Source: Celoporthe dispersa (taxonomy: Eukaryota > Ascomycota > Sordariomycetes > Diaporthales > Cryphonectriaceae). Taken from it: a stretch of 64,000 nt of DNA. Below the pieces are notes generated by a model that was not told the origin of the DNA, did not search any database, and worked only from the letters and a program-made list of their open reading frames with translations. This document shows positions 56,637 to 64,000 of this stretch, piece after piece (the first letter of the stretch is position 1; every line of letters starts with the position of its first letter). The translations under genes were made by a program, and so were the position numbers. The stretch covers positions 248,001-312,000 of the forward strand of contig WAID01000004.1 in NCBI GenBank assembly GCA_016584495.1, written 5' to 3'.

Positions 56637-58992
56637 ATGACGGATTACTTGAAGCCGCGGGTGCGGCACACTGTTCAGAACACGCAATACACGTACGTGC
56701 GCCTGCTGTAAAGGTGTTGTGCTGTGTGAAGCGGCAACCATCAGAGGAGCACTTTGAGCTGACCCCATCTGTGCAGGTACAACCTCAACCGCCGCATCCA
56801 CGATATCAAGACCTACCCTGCCCTCTCCCCACAAGGCTCCTCTATCGTCCTCTACGGCCACGAGAATGGTGTCACCGTCGTCTGGCGAGGTGGCCGTCGA
56901 CTGAAGCCTGCCAAGGCCCAACCACCAAAGGCGACTTCGGGCAGCAAGCCCAATGGATCCACAGGCGGCGCGGATGATGCTGTTATGATCTTGGACTCTG
57001 ATGACGAGGACCCAGCGCCTGCCGCACCCGCCACGTTCGTGGACAGGCCCGAGTTCGAGAAAGAAGCAGTCGAAGATGTGCTTGGGTACTCCGAGATCGT
57101 CCAGACGCTGGACCTTGACCTCGGCACCGACGTGTTGCACATCGCAGTCCTGTCCCTAACCCCGCGTCCTGCCGGGGGAGACCGCAGGGGATGCCTCAGT
57201 ACTGTCCGACAAGATGGTCTTCGCTGTCACATGCGCAGCAGGCCCCGTCTACGTGATCACATTACCGCTTACTCCGCCTTCGCACGACAGCAAAGCCCGC
57301 GAGGAGCTGCATTCTGACCTCCCTGGCCGGCGCTGCGGGCCGGGGCAAGTGGGGCGAGACCTTGATCCAGCTCACTGGCCAGTTCAGACACGCCGACGGC
57401 GTTGCCATCACATTGGCGCGCGAGAGGCCCAACAGCTCTGCCTCAAGCGGTCGTCGACACCCCCGCACCTCATCGTCGCCGTCCAGAGCAAAGACGCGTC
57501 GGGCGCACTGCGCCTCTGGGATGTTCCCATCGAGCAGCCTACCGACACCGCACCCCTCGAACCTTTCCAGACCGAGTTCCTCCCAAGCCCGCTGACCGGC
57601 ATAGCCTTCAATCCGAATCCGTCACACCCGACCCAGCTTCTTGCCGTGGCGTCTCCACACGCTGTTCGGATCTACGACTACTCGATATCATCCACCCCAC
57701 AAGACGACCTCTCCGAAGGGCCTTGGCCTGCTCACGGCTCATGGCTGATCTCTCTATACGCCCCGTTCATACGTGGCGGCGTCTCGTGCTCAAGAAAACC
57801 GATCGTCGGTGCCAACTGGATATCACACGGGAGAGCAATCATGGCCTTGATGGCCGATGGACAATGGGGAATATGGGATGTCGAAGGAGCAGGACCGCTG
57901 GGGAATGCAAACGGCGACTCGACGTCTCTGTTTGGTAAACAAAATACTGCCTTGCGTGGAGCCGCCCTTACAGCGTTCAATGCATCGGGACAACTGGAGG
58001 GCTCAAGCCCGCTGCGAGCAGCAGGCTCGCACGGTGACAGTTTTGGGTCAGCTAATGACCTGAGTACGAGCGGCTGTCGCAGTTCCCTGCTGTCGACGTT
58101 CGTCACTGGGCCAGAGCGACTGGTCTCTGTCAAGGGTGGCGTAGAGGTCACGCAGCTGCCCAGCTCGCGGGACCTTGTCTCTGGCGAGGAGAGCGTGGTG
58201 CTCTGGATCAGTGGCTCCGACGCCCTGGTCTGCGTCATTCCCATCGTTGCCAAGTTCTGGGACACACAGATCCGGCGCAGTGCTGGCGGTGGCGTCAACC
58301 TCTTCAGCGGTGCGCAGCCATCGCGCATGGTGCGTCTCACAGAGCTCAGCGCGGGCCTTCTTGGCGAGCGGCTATGCGGCGTGGACTCAGTGCCCAAGCT
58401 CCAACGTCGCCCGCCCGCCGCATCAGACGATCCGTATGAAGCACCCGCCAATGGAAGCACAGGCCTGCCTGTCGAGGTGCTTGTCCGCGGCGAGAGCAGG
58501 CTCGTGGTCGTCCAGGACTACCAAGACGTCGATACGGCACCACTGCGGCACCCCACGCAAAAGAAGAGACTTGTCCTCCCGAACAAGCCGGTGGAGCCCG
58601 TTAATGCCATCATCGTTCACCAGCGACCCGATGCGCCGAAACTGCCCCACACGTTCGAGAACCTCAGCATACGGCCCAGTACGCGTGGGAGCGTGCAAGC
58701 ACAGCCGATGAAGTTGTTCAGCGAGAGCTTCAGCCAGTCGCATGACAATATGGAAGACGAGGTCATGGACCGCCACCCTGCGCCCATGGACCTCCCATCC
58801 CGGCCACGCAACATGGGCCTCGAGTTCATGGATGAACTGGATGCTGCAGCGGACGCAGGCTACGAGCTGGATGCTGAGGACCGCGACGTCGAAAACGAGA
58901 TCATGGACCTCATGGAACTTGATTCGCACCTAGAGCAGATGGAGGAGGAGCGCATGCGGGGAACAAAGCGGGTATTCTTCGAGGAGAGCTAG
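56637..58992 (+). CDS. nup37: Nucleoporin Nup37 (WD40 protein), three one-base frameshifts
   Basis: Exons 56637-56692 and 56777-58992 with an 84-nt intron (GTACGT...GTGCAG, phase 2). About 756 residues after bridging three indels. The start MTDYLKPRVR and the following RRIHDIKTYPALSP and VLYGHENGVTVVWRGGRRL are characteristic of the fungal Nup37 beta-propeller, which docks on Nup120 in the Y-complex of the nuclear pore. Later blades include LIVAVQSKDASGALRLWDV and GQWGIWDVEG; a long C-terminal extension follows, Pro/Ser-rich and then acidic-helical. Breaks: an extra G in G5 at 57174-57178, an extra C in C3 at 57321-57323, and a missing C in C5 at 57460-57464. The segment between the last two (RGKWGETLIQLTGQFRHADG) is well conserved-looking in its own frame. 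Since Nup37 is a core pore component, sequence error is more likely than loss. Confidence 0.82.
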
Positions 58993-59515
58993 GAACCTCC
59001 TACGACGTCTGCCGGTGGAAACCAGCAGCAGGAAAAAGGTCTGGAGACGGAGCCTCGGAACGAGGTGACCGGCGTCAAGCGCGTCCGTTTCGAGGATCAT
59101 CCATCGGATACGAGCCCCGAGCCTTCTGCCCTTCACGCCCAAAAAGACACCGATGGCTGAGAAGAAGGTGTTTCTGGAGGGATACACTGATTCGCCTGAG
59201 TTCACTCATGTCGAAAACCCCGTCGTATACATGGAGAAAGAGGTGCTTCTTGAGGAATGCAGAGACTACCACAGCCGTCGCCCCTCGCACCCACTCTGCC
59301 AAGTCATGAATATAGATGACGAGGCCACATCGCCAGCGAAGCTTCCCGAAGACACTGGTCTGGGCGGGGAGCCTGGCGTGGAAGAGCCTATCGTCATCAG
59401 CGATGACGACGACGACGACGACGACGACGACGAGGAGGAGGACGAGCTCTCACCCGATGAAGAAGAGGAGCTTGGAGAGCCCGACGACGACACGTTCGAG
59501 TTTCTCCTTAGATGA
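58993..59515 (+). pseudogene. Protein-like continuation of the Nup37 C-terminus beyond the stop
   Basis: After TAG (58990-58992) the same frame continues EPPTTSAGGNQQQE...GVKRVRFEDHPSD for 55 codons. It then joins, through one extra base in A5 (59141-59145), the frame AEKKVFLEGYTDSPE...EKEVLLEEC, ending in a poly-Asp/Glu stretch and DTFEFLLR before TGA at 59513-59515. The short motif K-(K/R)-V-x-(F/L)-(L/F)-E recurs four times, once before the stop (TKRVFFEES) and three times after it, so the two sides appear to be one former or actual reading frame. Alternatively the last part is a small separate gene starting at 59153. Confidence 0.5.
59406..59440. repeat. (GAC)n repeat encoding poly-aspartate
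   Basis: Ten consecutive GAC/GAT codons followed by GAG codons in the acidic tail; a slippage-prone microsatellite within probable coding sequence. Confidence 0.85.
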
Positions 59516-61475
59516 GCTCGGGATGATCTCAAGATCATCTGGCGGATAACACGATAGGGGGACTCAAGAATATGATCTGTGCAATGGAGATCTGCACGTT
59601 ACGATACCCCGGCCACTGACCTAAAGGTGGTTATCATAATGCAAATCTGTTGAATGCAAGGGCTTGAGCCCTTTGGCGAGACTATCACTGCAGGCCACAC
59701 ACATCGTGGAGGTTGCTTTGGCTACCGGCGCTTGCTTACTCCACATGGCCTCCCAATTTCCATTTCCTCCCCCTTTGGTATCCTGCCCATACATACCCTT
59801 CTTCTTTCCGCACGGCAAGGTGGAGCACAAGGCGAGATTCATCCTTGACCCAGCTCTGTATTCCGAGCGGTAGATTAAACAAAAAAGAGCCTCTGGTTGT
59901 TGCCTCTCAAGGTGCGCCCAACTCAAGCTCTTTGCGACACCTCTTTTCCTCTTTCTCTTGAAAGAACAAAAAGTGAATTGACCATTTGCTCTCCCGACCT
60001 CACGGACGCCTGCTCCCCCCCGGCGCGATTTTTTTAGGCTGAGGGAGCTGGGCGTGTTGGCATTGGGTGGTAGGGGTGTCGGTACATTTCTTTCCTTTTT
60101 CTACTTGGAGTCTTGTTGCTGGTTTAGCCGGTTGTCTGTTCCGCGGTGCTCCTGTGTGTAGTGCAGGATGCTGCTTTCTCCAGGGCGGTTTGTCTTCGGG
60201 CTCTTCGCAGAAGACATGGTACTCTATGAAGTGCAGCACCGATGAATGCAGCATACATGAGTCTCGACGCCACTTCGTTTGGCATCGACCCACGCAAGAA
60301 ATGATGCGCAGCAGCTACAGGCTTTCTTGTCACTGCGTCCAGAACGCCCTCGGTCACTTTTTGGCCCTCCAAAGTGCCAGGGCCATGCCATGGGACCCTG
60401 CAGTCCAATAAACCCACGCGCCCACACACCCTGATCAACGGGCCTATTCCCGGAGCGGAAGCCAGCTCTCGATACGAACCACACTCCTCCCAAGCGAACA
60501 TGCGAGCTGTCAGCAAGAGGTGCGGGCTATCTTGGATGGACCGTGGGAGCATGGCCCAGCTGTTTTTGGGACCGATCAATCAGTGATAACCGACGTGGGG
60601 CCTGAGTAAGATTCTTGCAGGAAGATTAAGGTAAGTGCCTAAGCTTACACAGCGCATGCGAGGAAGAGAACCCCGCTGCTCCTGTGCCTTGGGTGACAGT
60701 CTTGAGCTGCAGAGGGCTGGAGGATCTCGCTGTACAAAGGGGAGGGATTCCCAGACTTCAATGGGTTGATTGAGATGCGGGAGGTCTAGGTTGATAAACC
60801 TTGCAGCCGTCATTATGTGGAATCCGGAGAGATTGTCACAAGACAGCGACTCGCAAAGAAGAAAAAGTCGGCCGGACTCATCACTCGATGAACGACCACG
60901 GCACATGTCACACTCCTCACCACAGATATTCTTACCAGCCCAACCGCGGGCTCTCGCCAACCACCATTGCCAAGCTGCAGCTGCAGCTAGTCCACCACGC
61001 GTCAGCATGACAGCAAGTGGATACGAAGAAGTGCTTGGCTCAGTAGATTATGCCACCAGCAAAGCGCCTTAGAATAACCGTGGCTGCCTGTCAAAAAGTC
61101 TGACGTTTCCTTCATTGTGCCTTCTTGTGCAACTACGCTCGCTCTTTTCGCTCTCGGAAGAACTCTCACTTTACCCTGGGGTCCTGGTCTCCTCATATTT
61201 TTTTTATATACCAAGAGCGAGGCTTTCTGCTGCCGCAACTTCGATGACCTGAACTCGACGTTCTGGACACATGTAGTTTCGTGATACGTTGAAGTAATAA
61301 GCACTGTAGGACATCATCAGTGGTACCGACGACGACGTTTCCGAGCTAACTTCACTAGCAAACCTTGCAGCTGGCGACAACTCTCCTCGTGTCGACATTC
61401 AGCTGTTGGTCATACCTTACTTGAGAGTTGAGACAGCAACCCATCAGTGGCACCTGGACCGGAGTCTCAAGTGCA
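59516..61475. other. Intergenic region
   Basis: About 2 kb with no supported gene. CT-rich and T-rich tracts occur near 59760-59830 and 61195-61210. The minus-strand frame near 60124-60579 has no domain. Confidence 0.5.
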
Positions 61476-63064
61476 ATGGCAATTGGGAAAGAAGGCAACG
61501 TGAAGTGGGTAGATGTGAGTGAAACTCTGGCTGGTGCCGCTCTTTTCAACAACACGAGACGTTTAATGGTCGGAAATGGCCTCCAGCGCGAATTGATATT
61601 GCACAACAAGCTGGCCTGTCATCCCCCCCCCCCGGCTGGGCGTGAAATCCTCCTAGGTCTCCACATGGCAAGGCCATAAGTCCGCCTCTTCTACTAATAT
61701 ACTTCAAGGGCCTTCGCGGCATCGCATCCGCCCTGGTCGTGCTCACCCACCTGGCGCGAGCCTGGGACGGCCAGCTCTTCGGTTCTACCTCGAAAGAAGA
61801 CGCGGCGCCACGATTTCTCCAGCTACCATATCTGCGCATCCTCGTCCAGGGGCGCATCGGCGTGACCATCTTCGCCTTCGTCACTGGCTACGTCTGCGCC
61901 CTGAAGCCCATCAAGCTGTACAAGCAGGGCAACCAGGAAGCCGCGTTTGTGTCCATCAGCAAGTCGGCCCTGCGGCGCTTCCCGCGCCTGTTCCTGCCCG
62001 CCGCGGCTGCGACCTGTGTGAGTTTTATCCTGGCGGAGCTGGGCCTGTACACGGTGGCGAAGCACCAGGACAGCTGGTGGGTCGATGTTCAGTCGCCCAA
62101 GAGGATCGCGTATCTGGGCGAGGCCTTTGTCAGCTTGGTATACAATATCGTGACGACGTGGACACGGGGTGCGAACGATTATGACAATAGCCAGTGGACG
62201 TTGTTGCCGCTTCTCAAGGGAAGCATGTGGGTTTACTCTTTTATGGTGGCAACGGCGTATGTGAGGCCCAGACACCGCATGTGGGCGAGCCTTGGGCTGT
62301 GGGTGTACTTCTTTTGCGCCTCGGACTGTGAGTAATCCCATCTCTCCTTTTCTCCATCACCAAAAAGCCTCCGACAGAATTCGGCTGATCCCATACTGTC
62401 GCCGGCTCTATAACCAGCGGCTTTTGGAATGCAATTCTTCTGGGGCACACTCGTCGCCGACCTGCAGAACCACGAGCCCTTCACGGCCCTCATCGTCAGC
62501 CGCCCGCGCGCGAGCGCCATCACCTCTGGCGTCCTCTTGTTCATAGGTCTCACATTCGCCTCGTACCCGGAAGGACACGCCGAGTGGATGACCTGGTCGC
62601 GGATCCTGCTCAACATCATGAGGCCGATCCTCCCGAACAACCCAGACTTCCCACGGTTCGCAAGCGGCATCGGTCTGGAGTTCATTTCCATCGGCATTAT
62701 CTTCAGCCCATTCCTGCAGAGAGCCCTGAGCAGCAGGTACCTGCTGTTCCTGGGCAGGATGAGCTTTGCCGTGTACCTCCTGCACGGCCCGCTGCTGAAG
62801 ACGGTGCTGGTGTGGATGCTGTATGGAGTGCAGACGCTTCCGGACCACGAGAACGACAAGGGCGAGATGGTCATTACGAGGTTGAAGTATCCAGGAAACT
62901 TGACTCTTGTGGCCTGGCAGATCGTGTGGCTGCCGATGTTGTACGGCATTGCGAACCTGTGGATGAGCTATATCGATCCGTTCTGCGAGAGGCTGTCCAA
63001 CAGGCTGGTGGACTATGTCAAGCTCGACGCATCGGAGAAGGTGTCTGTGTTGCCTACAAGGTGA
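61476..63064 (+). CDS. Acyltransferase-3 (OafA-like) membrane protein
   Basis: Three exons: 61476-61514, 61709-62327, 62418-63064; about 434 residues. Introns are 194 nt (GTGAGT...TTCAAG, phase 0, TACTAAT branch) and 90 nt (GTGAGT...ACCAG, phase 1). The first exon is short (MAIGKEGNVKWVD) and splicing regenerates the family signature KWVD-GLRGIASALVVLTHLARAW, where His27 is the expected catalytic residue of acyltransferase family 3. About ten membrane segments follow, including RIGVTIFAFVTGYV, SMWVYSFMVATAYV, SAFGMQFFWGTLVADL and FLGRMSFAVYLLHGPLLKTVL near the end. Family members transfer acetyl or longer acyl groups to carbohydrates or lipids across a membrane. The fungal substrate is unknown. 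An upstream in-frame extension lacks another ATG. Confidence 0.88.
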
Positions 63065-64000
63065 CCAAGGAGTTAGATCTACGTGGAGGAGGCGCTGCGC
63101 GGTAGACACTGGTTTCCTAACGGTGGGAGTTATCGTAACTGTGGTTAAAGGCATACATGGAGACTCGCAGAATCGAAAGTTGGTTTTGGCCACTGATGCA
63201 AATGTCTAAATACTTTCTACAACTTGACTTCGCCTCGAAATGCAGTGGATGTCGAAATAGTGAAGGCCTGCGCAAAGGTGAAGACTAAGTAAAGAAAAAG
63301 CAAAAAAGAGAAAAAAAAAGAAAGAAAAAAAAAAGGAGGGGGGGGGGTTGCATTTGTGTACAGCGGCTATTTTGTTGAGGCATCGATCACCTCTCAAGAT
63401 CAAAATTTCGTAGGTGAGACCCCTATGGAAAATGAGCTACCACCATTGTAAGCTACAAGTCACAAGGAGCAGGATTGTCCTACATAATTCGTGCTAGAGA
63501 ACGTCTCAAAGTCTGAAGCCCGGCAACTGTAAATCCACCGGGCCGTGAACCTTATCGGTGAAGGAATTTATCTTTGTAGCTGAAATGCTGAGTACACCGG
63601 GCCTGTTCGCTCGTTTAAAAGTAATCAATCGGCAGTGTTCCGCTTTCGCTTACCTTGCTTTTCCTCCTACCAAGAAGGGGCTGAAAGGCGGAGCAAACGG
63701 AGTTTAAAAAAAAAAAAAAGGTGCTGGCCGCGACCGTAGCTACGGATGAGACAGACCTCTCCGTTGATTTCATATGCCATCTTTACCTCCGACTTCGCAC
63801 GAGCTCGCAGCAGTCAATATCGCCAGCCTGGAAAGAAACAGCATTCAACTTTCAAGCAAACAGTCACAGATGCATACGATCAAGAGCTGTGAATCCGTTC
63901 GACTCACAAGACCGCCGACAAATCAATCAAGTCGGATTTCGACACACTGATCACATCCACAAACCTTCGGTTCTTCGGATCTCAAATTGCCGCCAGGGCT
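63065..64000. other. Right-end intergenic sequence
   Basis: No gene seen. It holds an A-rich tract followed by a run of G near 63293-63349, a poly-A near 63705-63719 and a perfect 12-bp palindrome (CCGTAGCTACGG) near 63735-63746. The last ~200 nt are A/C-rich and could be the leader of a gene beyond the window. Confidence 0.45.

Overview
The window is nuclear DNA of a filamentous ascomycete (Pezizomycotina, most likely Sordariomycetes). The evidence is short GT-AG introns of 42-360 nt with CTAAC-type branch sites, fungus-restricted families (CFEM, WSC, RTA1, HET, fungal Nup37, DUF1212/ThrE), long pyrimidine-rich or microsatellite-rich intergenic stretches, and no operons. No rRNA, tRNA or CRISPR was found. 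Exon borders were deduced by hand from splice signals, reading frame and family knowledge.

Layout. Left arm (1-19 kb), gene-poor and GC-rich: a ThrE/DUF1212 membrane transporter (924-3317), a 2OG-Fe(II) oxygenase-like protein (9684-11305), a secreted intradiol dioxygenase (14136-15401) and a GPI-anchored CFEM protein (16701-17508, minus). Accessory block (about 19.5-36 kb), visibly more AT-rich: two back-to-back relics of HET-type incompatibility genes, four pieces of one LTR-like repeat family, a proline-iminopeptidase-like hydrolase with a frameshift, a DUF7025-type AAA ATPase, and divergently from it a large orphan membrane protein. Right arm (36-64 kb), mostly conserved genes: a small secreted protein candidate, a WSC-domain surface sensor, a mitochondrial enoyl-CoA hydratase, a mitochondrial LEA-like protein, an RTA1-like 7-TM protein, the nucleoporin Nup37 and an acyltransferase-3 membrane enzyme.

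A striking property is that five genes (hydrolase, AAA ATPase, orphan membrane protein, Nup37, and probably the minus-strand HET relic) are broken by one-base indels, nearly all in short homopolymers, including in an essential-type nucleoporin. Six other multi-exon genes read cleanly. Residual assembly error is the simplest explanation for the breaks in Nup37; true decay is clear only in the HET relics, which also carry a stop codon, truncation and internal loss.

The genes do not form one pathway. Several act at the cell surface or envelope (CFEM, WSC, RTA1, ThrE-like, acyltransferase), while the 19.5-36 kb block resembles a fast-evolving self/non-self recognition island. Its head-to-head AAA ATPase and orphan membrane protein, separated by a degenerate tandem repeat of about 125 bp, are the best candidates for an undescribed system.
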